NCBI RefSeq assembly: GCF_022828475.1
Contig: NZ_CP059557.1
Coordinates: 5,565,470 to 5,629,469 of the forward strand
Source of the DNA: Saccharopolyspora gloriosae
GTDB lineage: Bacteria; Actinomycetota; Actinomycetes; Mycobacteriales; Pseudonocardiaceae
Reading direction: 5' to 3'
Length of the DNA stretch: 64,000 bases
Below, one piece after another: positions 8,691 through 20,693 of the stretch (its first letter is position 1; each line of letters starts with the position of its first letter). Under the pieces are notes generated by a model. That model was given only the letters and a program-made list of their open reading frames with translations. It was not told the origin of the DNA and ran no database searches. The position numbers and the translations under genes were made by a program.

Positions 8691-11351
8691 TCACGCCGAC
8701 GGCAGTGCCGCCAGGCGGGATTCGATGCGGGTGATGTCGGTCTGCGCCGTGTCGCGGCGGACCTTGATCTTCTCGACGACGTCAGCGGGGGCCTTGTCGG
8801 TGAAGGACGGGTTGCCGAGCTTCTTCTCGGTGCCCTCCAGCTCCTTGCGGGCCGCCGCGAGGTCCTTCTCCAGCCGCTTGCGCTCGGCGGCGATGTCGAC
8901 CGCGCCGGACAGGTCCAGCTCGACCGCCACGTTCCCGCCGGTCAAACCGATCTCCAGCGACGCGGAGGACGTGAAGTCCTCCCCCGGCTCGTTGAGCTTC
9001 GTCAGCGACCGCACCGCGGGCAGGTGCCCGGACAGCTCCAGCTCGTCGAGTCCACCGAGGCGCGCGGCCACCCGCTGACCAGGCTTCAAGCCCTGGTCGG
9101 AGCGGAATCGGCGGATCTCGGTGATCAGCTTCTGGGCGGCCACGATGCGCTGCGCGGCACCCTCGTCCGCGGGCGTGCCCGCGGACTTCGGCCAGTCGGC
9201 GATGACCACGGACTCACGGCCGGTCAGCGTCGTCCACAGCGTCTCCGTGACGAACGGGATCGTCGGGTGCAGCAGGCGCAGCAGCACGTCGAGGACATAG
9301 CCGAGGACCTCGCGGGTGCGCTCGGCGCGCTCGCCGCCGCCGTCCATCTGCACCTTCGACAGCTCCACGTACCAGTCGCAGAACTCGTCCCAGGTGAAGT
9401 GGTAGAGCGCCTCGGTGGACTTCGCGAACTGGAAGTCCTCCAGCAGTTCGTCCACATCGGACGTGAGCTGGTCGGTGCGGTCCAGGATCCAGCGGTCCGC
9501 GTCGGTGAGGTCCGCGCGGTCCGGCAGCGCCGCGGGCACCCGGGCACCGTTCATCAGCGCGAACTTGGTGGCGTTGAACAGCTTCGTGCAGAAGCTGCGC
9601 GAACCCGCGACCCACTCCTCGCTGATCGGCGCGTCCGCACCCGGATTCGCCCCGCGCGCCAACGTGAACCGCAGCGCGTCGGTGCCGTAGTTGTCCATCC
9701 ACTCCAGCGGATCGACCGTGTTGCCCGCCGACTTCGACATCTTCTTGCCGTGCGCGTCGCGGACCATGCCGTGCAACGCGATCACGTTGAACGGCGCCAC
9801 GCCGTCCATCGCGTACAAGCCGAACATCATCATCCGGGCGACCCAGAAGAACAAGATGTCGTAACCCGTGACGAGCACGCTCGTCGGGTAGAACTTCGCC
9901 AGGTCGGCGGTCTGCTCCGGCCAGCCCATCGTGGAGAACGGCCACAGGCCCGAGGAGAACCACGTGTCGAGCACGTCCTCGTCCTGGCGCCAGCCGCCGC
10001 TCGAGGGCGGCTGCTCGTCGGGGCCGACGCACACGACCTCGCCGTTCGGGCCGTACCAGATCGGAATCCGGTGGCCCCACCACAACTGCCGCGAAATGGC
10101 CCAGTCGTGCAAGTTGTCGACCCAGTCGAAATAGCGCTTCGCCATCTCCGGCGGGTGCACGGCGACGCGGCCGTCGCGCACGGCGTCCCCGGCGGCCTGC
10201 GCCAGCGGGCCGACCTTGACGAACCACTGCAGCGACAGCCGCGGCTCGATCGGCTCCTTCGAGCGGGAGCTGTGCCCGACGCTGTGGGTGTACGGGCGCT
10301 TCTCGGCGACGATGCGGTCCTGGGCGCGCAGCGCCTCCCGCACGGCGACGCGGGCTTCGAAGCGGTCCATGCCGTCGAACTCGGTGCCGGTGTGGGCGAT
10401 GCGGCCCTGCTCGTCCATGACGGTGAGCATCGGCAGGTCGTGGCGCTGCCCGATCTCGAAGTCGTTCGGGTCGTGCGCGGGCGTCACCTTCACCGCGCCG
10501 GTGCCGAACTCCGGGTCCACGTGCTCGTCGGCGACGACGAGGATGGTGCGGCCGGTCAGCGGCAGCTCGACCTGGGTGCCGACCAGGTTCCGGTAGCGCT
10601 CGTCGTCGGGATGCACCGCGATGGCGGTGTCGCCGAGCATCGTCTCCACCCGGGTCGTGGCCACGACGATCTCGGAGTCGCCGGAGCCGTAGCGCATCGA
10701 GACGAGTTCGCCCTCGACCTCGCGGTGCTCCACCTCGATGTCCGAGATCGCCGAGCGCATCGCGGGCGACCAGTTCACCAGGCGTTCCGCCCGGTAGATC
10801 AGGCCGTCGTCGAAGAGCTTCTTGAAGATCGTCTGAACCGCACGGGACAGTCCCGAGTCCATCGTGAAGCGCTCACGGCTCCAGTCGACGCTGTCCCCGA
10901 GGCGGCGCATCTGGGACAGGATCGAGCCGCCGTGCTGCTCCTTCCACTCCCACACCCGCTCCAGGAAATTCTCCCGGCCGAGCTCGCGGTGGTCGACGCC
11001 CTCCTCGCGGAGCTCGCGCTCCACGAGCGCCTGCACGGCGATGCTGGCGTGGTCCATGCCGGGCAGCCACAGCGCTTCGTAGCCCTGCATCCGGCGACGC
11101 CGCGTGAGCACGTCCATCAGGGTGTGCTCGAACGCGTGGCCGATGTGCAGGCTGCCGGTCACGTTCGGCGGCGGGATCACGATCGAGAACGGCGGCTTGT
11201 CGCTGGTCGCGTCGGCGGTGAAGTACTCGGCGGCTACCCAGCGCTGGTACAGCTCGGCCTCGACGTCGGCCGGGTTCCAGCTCGACGGAAGTTCACGGGG
11301 CTGTGCGGTCCCGGAGGAGGTCTCCGGGAGCGGGGCGCTGGTTTGTGTCAC
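8691..11351 (-). CDS. valS: Valyl-tRNA synthetase
   Basis: 886 residues, normal for the enzyme that charges tRNA-Val. Class I signatures are [15 protein letters not shown] (HIGH) and KKMSKSAGN (KMSKS). The editing (CP1) domain occupies roughly residues 210-350 and carries the [12 protein letters not shown] motif. An anticodon-binding domain and a C-terminal coiled-coil arm (residues about 820-880, charged and Leu-rich) follow. GTG start at 11351. It is divergent from the molybdoenzyme gene with a 117-bp gap, and I saw no T-box-like leader. Confidence 0.97.
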   Translation of the reverse strand: MTQTSAPLPETSSGTAQPRELPSSWNPADVEAELYQRWVAAEYFTADATSDKPPFSIVIPPPNVTGSLHIGHAFEHTLMDVLTRRRRMQGYEALWLPGMDHASIAVQALVERELREEGVDHRELGRENFLERVWEWKEQHGGSILSQMRRLGDSVDWSRERFTMDSGLSRAVQTIFKKLFDDGLIYRAERLVNWSPAMRSAISDIEVEHREVEGELVSMRYGSGDSEIVVATTRVETMLGDTAIAVHPDDERYRNLVGTQVELPLTGRTILVVADEHVDPEFGTGAVKVTPAHDPNDFEIGQRHDLPMLTVMDEQGRIAHTGTEFDGMDRFEARVAVREALRAQDRIVAEKRPYTHSVGHSSRSKEPIEPRLSLQWFVKVGPLAQAAGDAVRDGRVAVHPPEMAKRYFDWVDNLHDWAISRQLWWGHRIPIWYGPNGEVVCVGPDEQPPSSGGWRQDEDVLDTWFSSGLWPFSTMGWPEQTADLAKFYPTSVLVTGYDILFFWVARMMMFGLYAMDGVAPFNVIALHGMVRDAHGKKMSKSAGNTVDPLEWMDNYGTDALRFTLARGANPGADAPISEEWVAGSRSFCTKLFNATKFALMNGARVPAALPDRADLTDADRWILDRTDQLTSDVDELLEDFQFAKSTEALYHFTWDEFCDWYVELSKVQMDGGGERAERTREVLGYVLDVLLRLLHPTIPFVTETLWTTLTGRESVVIADWPKSAGTPADEGAAQRIVAAQKLITEIRRFRSDQGLKPGQRVAARLGGLDELELSGHLPAVRSLTKLNEPGEDFTSSASLEIGLTGGNVAVELDLSGAVDIAAERKRLEKDLAAARKELEGTEKKLGNPSFTDKAPADVVEKIKVRRDTAQTDITRIESRLAALPSA

Positions 11352-11468
11352 GCACCGATTCTACGAACCGCCTCCGGCGGACTTACCGGGCCTCACCTCC
11401 CGCGTTGGGCCACCCGTGTGAACCACGCCACTCGGGGAGTGCTGCCGTGACCGTGAAGGGGGACCCTG

Positions 11469-13811
<2,343 letters not shown>

Positions 13812-13827
13812 GCTCGTTGCGCGCGAC

Positions 13828-13847
13828 GGCACCGGTAGGCCGGTGCC
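13828..13847 (+). terminator. Hairpin after the molybdoenzyme gene
   Basis: Perfect 8-bp arms GGCACCGG / CCGGTGCC around a TAGG loop, 16 nt beyond the stop codon. Confidence 0.6.
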
Positions 13848-13871
13848 ACCGCACGAGCAGGCTCGGGAAGG

Positions 13872-13919
13872 GATCGGCACGGGCGGGGCGCGCGTTCGAG
13901 GTCACCGCCCGTGCCGATC
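13872..13919 (-). terminator. 15-bp-arm hairpin overlapping the end of the 13902 gene
   Basis: Perfect inverted repeat GATCGGCACGGGCGG / CCGCCCGTGCCGATC with an 18-nt loop. It contains the last five sense codons and stop of the leftward small gene. With the 13828 hairpin it forms a back-to-back termination zone between convergent genes. Confidence 0.6.
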
Positions 13920-14231
13920 TGGCCTGGTCCTCGTCCCGCGAGGGGACACTGTGCCGCGGCACGACGACCAGGCCGGAATCCGATGCCCCAGCAACTCGCT
14001 CAGGGCACCGGTCGTGCGGCGGGCGGGACGCGGAAGCGTCGCGACGCACCACGGGCATGGACGAGCGGGCGGCCGCGACATCTCCGCGATCAGCACGACC
14101 CGGCCGCACAGCGCCCGATACCGCCCCTGGCGCCCGGCCAAACCCTCGGCCATCTCGGCCTCGCCCACGAAGTGGTCGCGACCATCGTGGACGCTGGTCA
14201 TCCGGGTCGGCCGGTCACCTCGTCGCCACAT
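13902..14231 (-). CDS. Conserved small hypothetical protein with Cys motif
   Basis: 109 residues from the ATG at 14231 (MWRRGDRPTRMTSVHDG); an ATG ten codons in is equally possible. The segment GRYRALCGRVVLIAEM, followed by PCPWCVA, resembles small actinomycete proteins with a C..CxxC zinc-ribbon-like core that are found near DUF5753-type regulators. Function is unknown. It is divergent from the helix-turn-helix/TPR regulator, sharing a 200-bp intergenic region that contains a perfect palindrome, so the two may be co-regulated. No strong ribosome binding site was seen. Confidence 0.55.
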   Translation of the reverse strand: MWRRGDRPTRMTSVHDGRDHFVGEAEMAEGLAGRQGRYRALCGRVVLIAEMSRPPARPCPWCVATLPRPARRTTGALSELLGHRIPAWSSCRGTVSPRGTRTRPDRHGR

Positions 14232-14397
14232 GACCACAGCATCGGCGCGAGTTCGCCGGCACAACAGAGAACACTCCGGGGCAACCCGGGGAAGCTCGAA
14301 TCACAACAGAAACCCCTGGTGGATTCGGCGGTCGGCGTACCCGCCGGGGCCGTTCAGGGCAACTTAGGGCAAGATCGGCGACTGTACGGAATTGAGT

Positions 14398-14414
14398 GGA
14401 TACACTCTGTATCC
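14398..14414. promoter_or_regulatory. Perfect 7-3-7 palindrome upstream of the TPR regulator
   Basis: GGATACA-CTC-TGTATCC lies 18 bp before the regulator ATG and contains a possible -10 element (TACACT). Its position suggests an operator, plausibly autoregulatory. This is inference. Confidence 0.5.
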
Positions 14415-14432
14415 GTTGGGAGGCTGATCAAC

Positions 14433-15662
14433 ATGTCCCGCACCGCCCACGACCGGGTCCGCCCGGAACGCAATGAGCGGCTGCGCCGCGCCCGCGAGGC
14501 ACTTCCATCGCGCCTGGCTCCCGGAGAACCCCTCTCCCGCGCCGAGCTGGCCGATGCCGTCAACCGCTACCTGCTGGAAACGACCGGCAAGCGCTACGCC
14601 CTGAACGCGCACCACATCGCCAAGTGGGAACGCGGAGCGGTGCGCTGGCCGACCGCCGCCTACCGCGCCGCGTTGCGCGCGGTGCTGGGTGCGGCGGACG
14701 ACACCGTCCTCGGATTCCGGTCCAGAAACCGAAATCCGGCCCCGCCGGTGATTCCGAGCATCGGGATCCCCACCACCAGCGTCGATGCGATCCGGGTCGT
14801 GTCGGCCTCGTTCCAGTCCGCCGACCGCCGCGTCGGCGGCGGCAACCTCTACGAGACCGTCCGGCACTACTTCAACACCGTCGTCATGCCGCTGGTGAAA
14901 CTGAAGCAGGACGACGCGGAGGTGCTCTCGGCCGCGGCCTCGATGCTCGAACTGGCGGGCTGGATGGCCCACGACAGCGGCAACGACGTTCCCGCGCGGG
15001 AGCACTTCCTCACCGCCTACCGGCTCGCCGCCGCGGCGTCCAACCACGCCTTGGTCGCGAACGTGTGCGCGTCCCTGTCGCACCTGGCCACCGAGATGCG
15101 CCAGGCGAAGGCCGCCGCGGACTACGCGCTCAACGGGCTCACCCACACCATGAACACCGAAGGCACCGGCCGCCTCGTGACCCGGCTGCACGCGCTGCAC
15201 GCCAGGGCGCTGGCGCAGCAAGGCGACCGGACCGGCACCGAGCGCCACCTCGCCTACGCCCAGGAAGGCCTGGCCCGCGCCGACGCCGCCTGCCACTGGA
15301 TCGCCCCGTTCGACCGCGCGTCCCTGGCCAGCGAGACCACCGAATGCTGGCGCAGCCTCGGTGACCTGCGCCGCGGTGAACTGCACGCCCGCGAAGCCGT
15401 GCAGCTGCGGCCCCCGGATCGAGTGCGCAGCCGGGCGCTGAGCCTGCTTTCGCTGGCCCAGGTGCTGTCCGACACCGGCCGCTACGACGAGGCCGCGGAC
15501 ACCGGGAACACCGTGCTCGCCGAAGCGAGCGCGCTGTCCTCCGCGCGAGTGCACGGCAAGCTCGACGACCTGGCGAGCTCGCTGCTGCCGCACCACCGAG
15601 TTCCCGGCGTGGCCGAGTTCTTCGCGGCGCGCGCCGCGATCCCGCTCCGCGAGTCGGCCTGA
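14433..15662 (+). CDS. Helix-turn-helix transcriptional regulator with TPR-like C-terminal region
   Basis: 409 residues from the ATG at 14433, 9 nt after GGGAGG; the open frame extends further upstream without meaning. Residues about 25-85 hold an XRE-like DNA-binding region (SRAELADAVNRYL, HHIAKWERG). After a short linker, an all-helical Ala/Leu-rich region (about 130-400) reads like tetratricopeptide repeats (for example LSHLATEMRQAKAAADYALN and SLAQVLSDTGRYDEAADTGN). This layout is common in actinomycete regulators that sense peptides or metabolites. The stop is 7 bp before the Nudix gene, so the two form an operon. Confidence 0.82.
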   Translation: MSRTAHDRVRPERNERLRRAREALPSRLAPGEPLSRAELADAVNRYLLETTGKRYALNAHHIAKWERGAVRWPTAAYRAALRAVLGAADDTVLGFRSRNRNPAPPVIPSIGIPTTSVDAIRVVSASFQSADRRVGGGNLYETVRHYFNTVVMPLVKLKQDDAEVLSAAASMLELAGWMAHDSGNDVPAREHFLTAYRLAAAASNHALVANVCASLSHLATEMRQAKAAADYALNGLTHTMNTEGTGRLVTRLHALHARALAQQGDRTGTERHLAYAQEGLARADAACHWIAPFDRASLASETTECWRSLGDLRRGELHAREAVQLRPPDRVRSRALSLLSLAQVLSDTGRYDEAADTGNTVLAEASALSSARVHGKLDDLASSLLPHHRVPGVAEFFAARAAIPLRESA

Positions 15663-15669
15663 GGAGGTC

Positions 15670-16155
15670 TTGCTGCACCCGTCCGGCACGCACTACGCGC
15701 ACCTCGCGCAAGGAAACGCCCGGCAAGCTCGCAAGCGAGTCGCCGCCGACGTGCTGCTGCGCGACCGGCACGACCACGTGCTGCTGGTGGACCCGAGCTA
15801 CAAGGACCACTGGGACCTGCCCGGCGGGATGACCGAAGCCAATGAATCACCCCGTCGCGCCGCGGTGCGCGAAGTGAACGAGGAACTGGGCGTCCAGGTG
15901 TCGGTCGGCCGCCCACTGCTGATCGACTGGGTCCGCCCGCACGGCCCGTGGGACGACCACCTGCTGTTCATCTTCGACGGAGGACGGCTGCCGCCGGAGC
16001 GGGCCGAGGCACTGCGCGTCTCGGATCCGGAGATCACCCGGTTCCGGTTCGTCGCATCCGCACAGGCCAGAACGATGCTGCGCCCCGACATGTACGACCG
16101 CCTGCGACGAGCCCAAGACGCCCTCCACTCCGACGGCACGTCCTACGTCGAGTGA
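15670..16155 (+). CDS. Nudix hydrolase
   Basis: 161 residues with a textbook Nudix box (GGMTEANESPRRAAVREV then NEELGV, fitting GX5EX7REUXEEXGU) near residues 52-75. It hydrolyses a nucleoside-diphosphate-linked substrate that cannot be named. The start is uncertain: GAGGAGG is followed by TTG (15670) and CTG (15673), with no ATG or GTG nearby. TTG leaves only a 2-nt spacer and CTG a 5-nt spacer. It is tightly coupled to the upstream regulator, a pairing seen elsewhere in actinomycetes. Confidence 0.88.
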   Translation: MLHPSGTHYAHLAQGNARQARKRVAADVLLRDRHDHVLLVDPSYKDHWDLPGGMTEANESPRRAAVREVNEELGVQVSVGRPLLIDWVRPHGPWDDHLLFIFDGGRLPPERAEALRVSDPEITRFRFVASAQARTMLRPDMYDRLRRAQDALHSDGTSYVE

Positions 16156-16283
16156 CCCACCGGTCGGCCCCGCTCGCGCGCTGAGCGAACGACTGCGCCG
16201 GGTGCCGAGGCCGGAGAAGGGACCTCGGAGGTTCGGACTCGGCGCCGCGAACCGGCACCGGCGGACACCGCACGGGAGCGGCC

Positions 16284-17189
16284 CTACCCGGCCGACTCCG
16301 GGGGCCGGCCGAAGTCGGCGGGATGGTCGTGGAGGCAGGCCCAGGGATCGGCCTTCCTCGCCAACCGGCGCGGCAGGTTCGCCAATCCGTAGGAATGCGG
16401 AGTCATCCTGGACAACTCGGCGAAATCCAGCGGTGTCGCGGCAGGCGCCCCCTCACGTGCCCGCAGCGAATACGGGGCGATCATCGTCTGCCCGTAGGCG
16501 TTCCGGCCGACGTCGAGGAAAATGCGATCCCCGCGACGATCCTTGCGCTGCTCGGTGGTCAACCGGTCCGGGCTGTCCCGGGCCGCGTCCTGCGCCATTT
16601 CCCGCACCGCCGCGCGGACCTCGTCGAAACCGCGCCGCGCGGCCAGTGGTGCCACCACGTGGAAGCCCTTGCCCCCGGTGGCCTGCACGTGCGGATCCAG
16701 CCCGGCGTCGGTGAACCGGTCCCGGAATTCGCGCACCACGGCGCGGAGCCCGCCCACGTCCGAGCCGGGCGGCGGATCAAGATCGACCACGACCAGCACC
16801 GGCCGGTCCGGATCGTCCACCGGCGCCAATCCCACGTGGAACTCCAAGCACGCCTGCGTTGCCAGGTAGACCAAGGTGGGCGCGTCGTCGCAGACGACGT
16901 GGTGCACCGGCGCCGCCGAACCGCGCTGCGGGACGGACTCCCTGCGCACCCACTCCGGGAAGTGACGCGAAGCCTCCTTCTGGAAGAAGCCCTCCGAGGC
17001 CACTCCGTCCGGAAAACGTCGCAATGTCAACGGTTTCCCGCGCACGTGCGGGAGCATCCGGTCGGCGACCCGGCGGAAGTGGTCGGCGACCTCCCGCTTG
17101 CGGTGGCCTTCGCGGGGATACAGCACCTTGTCCGGGTGGGTGAGCTCGAAGCGACGACCCTCGACCTCCCGAAGCTCCGCGTCGGTCAC
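16284..17189 (-). CDS. LigD-type polymerase/primase domain protein (NHEJ)
   Basis: 301 residues forming a stand-alone LigD POL domain, an archaeo-eukaryotic-primase-fold polymerase that fills ends during bacterial non-homologous end joining. Visible motifs are KVLYPREG near the N-terminus, the catalytic VVVDLDPPPG and TGGKGFHVVAPL. GTG start at 17189. The phosphoesterase gene lies 5 bp upstream in the same operon, so two of the three LigD activities are encoded side by side as separate proteins. No Ku or ligase gene is visible in the window. Confidence 0.92.
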   Translation of the reverse strand: MTDAELREVEGRRFELTHPDKVLYPREGHRKREVADHFRRVADRMLPHVRGKPLTLRRFPDGVASEGFFQKEASRHFPEWVRRESVPQRGSAAPVHHVVCDDAPTLVYLATQACLEFHVGLAPVDDPDRPVLVVVDLDPPPGSDVGGLRAVVREFRDRFTDAGLDPHVQATGGKGFHVVAPLAARRGFDEVRAAVREMAQDAARDSPDRLTTEQRKDRRGDRIFLDVGRNAYGQTMIAPYSLRAREGAPAATPLDFAELSRMTPHSYGLANLPRRLARKADPWACLHDHPADFGRPPESAG

Positions 17190-17194
17190 CGCGT

Positions 17195-17785
17195 TCAGCG
17201 CTCCCGGTCCTCGTCGGCGGCCACGTCCGCGTTGGTGCGGCCGCTGAGCACCGACTCCGGTCGGCCGCGCGCCGGATCAGCGCGCCGATCGGCGTCCTCG
17301 TCGTCCACCTTCACCAGCAGCCACTGCTCACGACCGCGCATCGGAGTCCGGGTCAACGCGAAAGCACCCGTGAGCTTCGCGCCCTCCAGCCGCACCTTCA
17401 CGTGCCCGCGTTCGAGTGCCTCGTCCATGTCGATCGGCTCACCGCGATGCTCGGTCAAGTTCCGGTACGGCCCGGTGTCCCACACGACGACGGAGCCCGC
17501 CCCGTAACCCTCCGGGATGACACCTTCGAAGGACGCGTAGTCCAACGGATGGTCCTCGGTGGGCGTGGCGAGCCGCTTCTGTCCCGGGTCGGTCGACGGC
17601 CCCTTCGGCACTGCCCACGATTTGAGGACGTCACCGACCTCCAGCCGGAAGTCGAAGTGCGACGTCGACGCCTCGTGGCGCTGCACCACGAACCGCGAAC
17701 GCGCTCCGGCGGCCCCGCCTGAAGGTTCGCCTGACTTCGCCAGGTCCCGCTTGTCCCGGTACTCGCCGAGCCCGTCTCGCGCCAT
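17195..17785 (-). CDS. LigD-type 3'-phosphoesterase domain protein (NHEJ)
   Basis: 196 residues from the ATG at 17785. It matches the LigD PE domain, which trims 3' ends: SHFDFRLE, SWAVPKGPS, EDHPLDYASFEG and YGAGSVVVWDTG are its conserved blocks. The C-terminal 20 residues are charged and variable. The upstream frame is open for another 11 codons, and neither start has a clear ribosome binding site. It is first in a two-gene operon with the POL-domain gene. Confidence 0.9.
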   Translation of the reverse strand: MARDGLGEYRDKRDLAKSGEPSGGAAGARSRFVVQRHEASTSHFDFRLEVGDVLKSWAVPKGPSTDPGQKRLATPTEDHPLDYASFEGVIPEGYGAGSVVVWDTGPYRNLTEHRGEPIDMDEALERGHVKVRLEGAKLTGAFALTRTPMRGREQWLLVKVDDEDADRRADPARGRPESVLSGRTNADVAADEDRER

Positions 17786-17842
17786 GCCGCAGCCGTACCC
17801 GGCGAGCGCGCCGACCACACCCGCCGCACGGATCTCAGGTGA

Positions 17843-18442
17843 TCAGCTGCACTGCCAGAGGAAGCGACCTTGTCCGGTGGACTCGTCGAGGAAGGCGTAG
17901 CCGACTCCCGCGTCACCGAAGTTCACGTCGAACGGCAGGTCGCCCGTGCTGTCGAACTGTCCGATGAACCGGAACGGCTCGCCGGGCGATTCGTCGCCCT
18001 GCAACCACTGCGGCGAGCCGAACAACCTGGTGGCGAAGTCGTCCACGTCGACCTCGCCGTCGAACGGTTCCGTCTCCACCCGGTGGTCCGGGCCGAACGT
18101 CGGCCCCTTCGCGATGGTCGCGACCGGGTAGAAGTCGGCGGGCTCGCCGGGCTGCGCGAAGAACGCGTTCTCGCCGCTGTCCGGCTCGAACGTGTCCACC
18201 ACGTCCTCGTAGTCCTCCGGGTAGTCCTCCGTCAGGAACAGGTACGCCAGCCGCACCTGCTCACCCGGCAACCGGATCTGCCCGAGGAAGCGCATCGGCC
18301 TGCCGAGGGCCGCGGACATCGGCCACGCCGGGGACTCCAGCCACACCGGCTGGCCGCCGAACTTCGTGACGGGTTCCTGGATGGGCGCGTCCGACTCGAC
18401 GAAGCGGAGGCTCTGGCGTGAGGGTGCACTGCTGTCGGACAT
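17843..18442 (-). CDS. DUF1963 (YwqG-like) protein
   Basis: 199 residues, acidic and rich in aromatic residues. [26 protein letters not shown] and [15 protein letters not shown] are the duplicated blocks of DUF1963/YwqG proteins, whose function is unknown. AAGGAA precedes the ATG at 18442 (a TTG immediately before it is less likely). It stands alone, leftward, 57 bp from the LigD PE gene. Confidence 0.82.
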   Translation of the reverse strand: MSDSSAPSRQSLRFVESDAPIQEPVTKFGGQPVWLESPAWPMSAALGRPMRFLGQIRLPGEQVRLAYLFLTEDYPEDYEDVVDTFEPDSGENAFFAQPGEPADFYPVATIAKGPTFGPDHRVETEPFDGEVDVDDFATRLFGSPQWLQGDESPGEPFRFIGQFDSTGDLPFDVNFGDAGVGYAFLDESTGQGRFLWQCS

Positions 18443-18769
18443 CAAGTTCCTTGCTGTTGCCGGCCGGGTTTCGCGGGCGCACCGTCCAGGACGCGCACAT
18501 CCGGGTTTCCGGGCGAGACCCTAGCGACCCGCACCGACCGAACCGGAACGTTCCGCACAGGCTCACCGACCTCGCACCCGAATGGAGCAGCCTCGCGCGA
18601 TCAACGGCGGCGAAGCCCGCTGCACCGATCCGACCACACCGGATCCCGACGGCCGCAACCACCCGGAAAACGGGGCCATCGAAGAAAACCACCGCGCTCA
18701 CCGGCGGGTTCGGCAGGCGGCGCATACTGGTCCACGGGCATCCGAGCAGCGCCGACCCAGGAGGCCACG
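18443..18769. other. Intergenic, 327 bp
   Basis: Gap between the divergent DUF1963 and fdhD genes. It should hold both promoters. I see no gene, strong palindrome or repeat in it, only the GGAGG site of fdhD at its right end. Confidence 0.5.
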
Positions 18770-19615
18770 ATGGGACGAGTCACCGTACGCCGACCAGTGC
18801 TCCGCGTGACCGAGAACGGTTCCCGCACCCGACCGGACACCCTCGCGGCCGAAGAGCCGCTGGAGATCCGCATCGACGGCCGGGCGTTGTCCGTCACGAT
18901 GCGCACGCCCGGCAACGACATCGAACTCGCCCACGGGTTCCTGCTCACCGAGAACGTCATCGCCGACAAGGAAGACCTGCGCGGCGCCCGCTACTGCGAC
19001 AGTCCCGGACCGGACGGGCGCAACACCTACAACGTGCTCGACGTGCTGCTCGCGCCTGGCGTCGAACCGCCCGACACGTCGATCGAGCGCAACTTCTACA
19101 CCACCTCGTCCTGCGGGGTGTGCGGGAAGGCCGCCTTGGACTCGGTGCGCCTGAGCACCCGGCACTCCCCCGCGCACGACCCGCTGCTGATCAGCCCCGA
19201 GACGCTCGCGGACCTGCCGGACCAGCTGCGCGCCGCGCAGAAGGTGTTCGACTCCACCGGCGGCCTGCACGGTGCCGCGCTGTTCGACGCCGCGGGAGGG
19301 CTGCTGGTGTGCCGGGAGGACGTGGGGCGGCACAACGCCGTCGACAAGGTGCTCGGCTGGGCCGTGCTGGAACGCCGAGTGCCGCTGGCCGGCTGCGTGC
19401 TGATGGTCTCCGGGCGTGCCTCGTTCGAGCTGGTGCAGAAGGCCGCCATGGCGGGAATCCCCGCGCTCGCCGCGGTCTCCGCACCATCCTCACTGGCGGT
19501 GGAGCTCGCCGACGAGCAGGGCATGACCCTGGTGGGATTCCTGCGCGGCCACTCCATGAACGTCTACTCCGGCGCGCACCGCATCACCGAACCCGCCGCG
19601 ACCCCCGTCTCCTGA
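18770..19615 (+). CDS. fdhD: Formate dehydrogenase accessory sulfurtransferase FdhD
   Basis: 281 residues. FdhD moves sulfur from a cysteine desulfurase to the bis-MGD cofactor of formate-dehydrogenase-type enzymes. The sulfur-carrying motif is SSCGVCGK (CxxC), and [16 protein letters not shown] is the conserved cofactor-binding block. GGAGG lies 5 nt before the ATG. The natural client in this window is the FdhF/YdeP-type enzyme at 11469. Confidence 0.95.
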   Translation: MGRVTVRRPVLRVTENGSRTRPDTLAAEEPLEIRIDGRALSVTMRTPGNDIELAHGFLLTENVIADKEDLRGARYCDSPGPDGRNTYNVLDVLLAPGVEPPDTSIERNFYTTSSCGVCGKAALDSVRLSTRHSPAHDPLLISPETLADLPDQLRAAQKVFDSTGGLHGAALFDAAGGLLVCREDVGRHNAVDKVLGWAVLERRVPLAGCVLMVSGRASFELVQKAAMAGIPALAAVSAPSSLAVELADEQGMTLVGFLRGHSMNVYSGAHRITEPAATPVS

Positions 19616-19634
19616 ACCTCCGGCCGGTTCCCCG

Positions 19635-20531
19635 TCAGCCGTGGTCGGCGGGGTTCGGCGCGTAGCCGCCGACGAAATCCACCACCTCGGGCAGCGCCAA
19701 CCGGTAGTAACGGCTGTTGTGGCCGCCGGGAGTGCGCACCGAGGCCACCTCCGGGTCGGCTTTGCGCACGAACTGGCGGGTGCCCGTGATGAACCGGTCC
19801 CGGGTGCCGCACCACACGCCCAGCGGCACGTCCCCCAACTCGGCGATGTGCCGCATCGGGTCGATCGCGCTCCACTCGCTCTCGTCGACGAACGCGCGTC
19901 GCCGCGCCATCTCCGGCCAGCTGGTGATCAGTGCGGGAGACACCACCGCCGTCGCGCGAACCGGGCTGCTCAGCTCGTTGCGGCGCCGCGTGTAGAGCAG
20001 CGCACCGAACCCGCCCATCGAAATGCCCGCCACCGCGAACGGCTGGCCGTCGCTCCCGCCGATTCCCCGCTCCGCCAGCCAGCGCGGCACCTCGTCCAGC
20101 AACATCCACATCGGATCGTCACCGGAACGCTGGTGCCAATAGCTGTTGCCGCCCCCGTCGACGGCGAGGATCGCGAACGGCGGCACTTTGCCTGCCTTGA
20201 CGGACGCGGTGAGCCATGCGGGCACCCCGCCGGAGGATCGGCGGGCGTCACCGAACCGGCCGTGCAGCAGCAGGCACACCGGGATCCCGTCGCGGGGCAC
20301 TCCGCTCGGATACATCATGACCAGGTCGACTTCGCGGTTGCGCGCCTGCGAATGCACCGTCTCGACCGACACGTTGCTCTGCTTCGCCAGCGGAACGGGT
20401 TGTGGCTGCAGCAGTGCGCCGCCGGAGTCGCTGCTCAGCCCCAGCCCCAGCGCACCCGCTCCGACCAGGCCGGAAGTGAGCATGGTGCGCCTGTTCGGCA
20501 TCGGGACGTTTCGCGGTTCCCCGCGCTGCAT
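19635..20531 (-). CDS. Exported esterase of the Ag85/esterase D-like alpha/beta hydrolase group
   Basis: 298 residues with a signal region (NRRTMLTSGLVGAGALGLG, possibly Tat-type) followed by an alpha/beta hydrolase fold. The nucleophile elbow is AVAGISMGGFG (Ser171), and the late GGHNSRYYR offers the catalytic histidine. This resembles the actinobacterial antigen-85/esterase family acting on acyl esters at the envelope. The ATG at 20531 is preceded by GGAGG at 4 nt. It converges with fdhD (19-bp gap). Confidence 0.82.
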   Translation of the reverse strand: MQRGEPRNVPMPNRRTMLTSGLVGAGALGLGLSSDSGGALLQPQPVPLAKQSNVSVETVHSQARNREVDLVMMYPSGVPRDGIPVCLLLHGRFGDARRSSGGVPAWLTASVKAGKVPPFAILAVDGGGNSYWHQRSGDDPMWMLLDEVPRWLAERGIGGSDGQPFAVAGISMGGFGALLYTRRRNELSSPVRATAVVSPALITSWPEMARRRAFVDESEWSAIDPMRHIAELGDVPLGVWCGTRDRFITGTRQFVRKADPEVASVRTPGGHNSRYYRLALPEVVDFVGGYAPNPADHG

Positions 20532-20693
20532 GGCACCTCCGCTTCGTCTCCCCGACCGTTAATCGTGCCAACGCTCACCGGCGCTACCGGAAAGCCCCCC
20601 TGCACCACCGAGGAGCTCACCGAACCCGAACCGGGCGGCCGTGCGGTGACGGTCCGTGCCGCCCGCACGACGGTCACCACCCGGGACGGGCCG

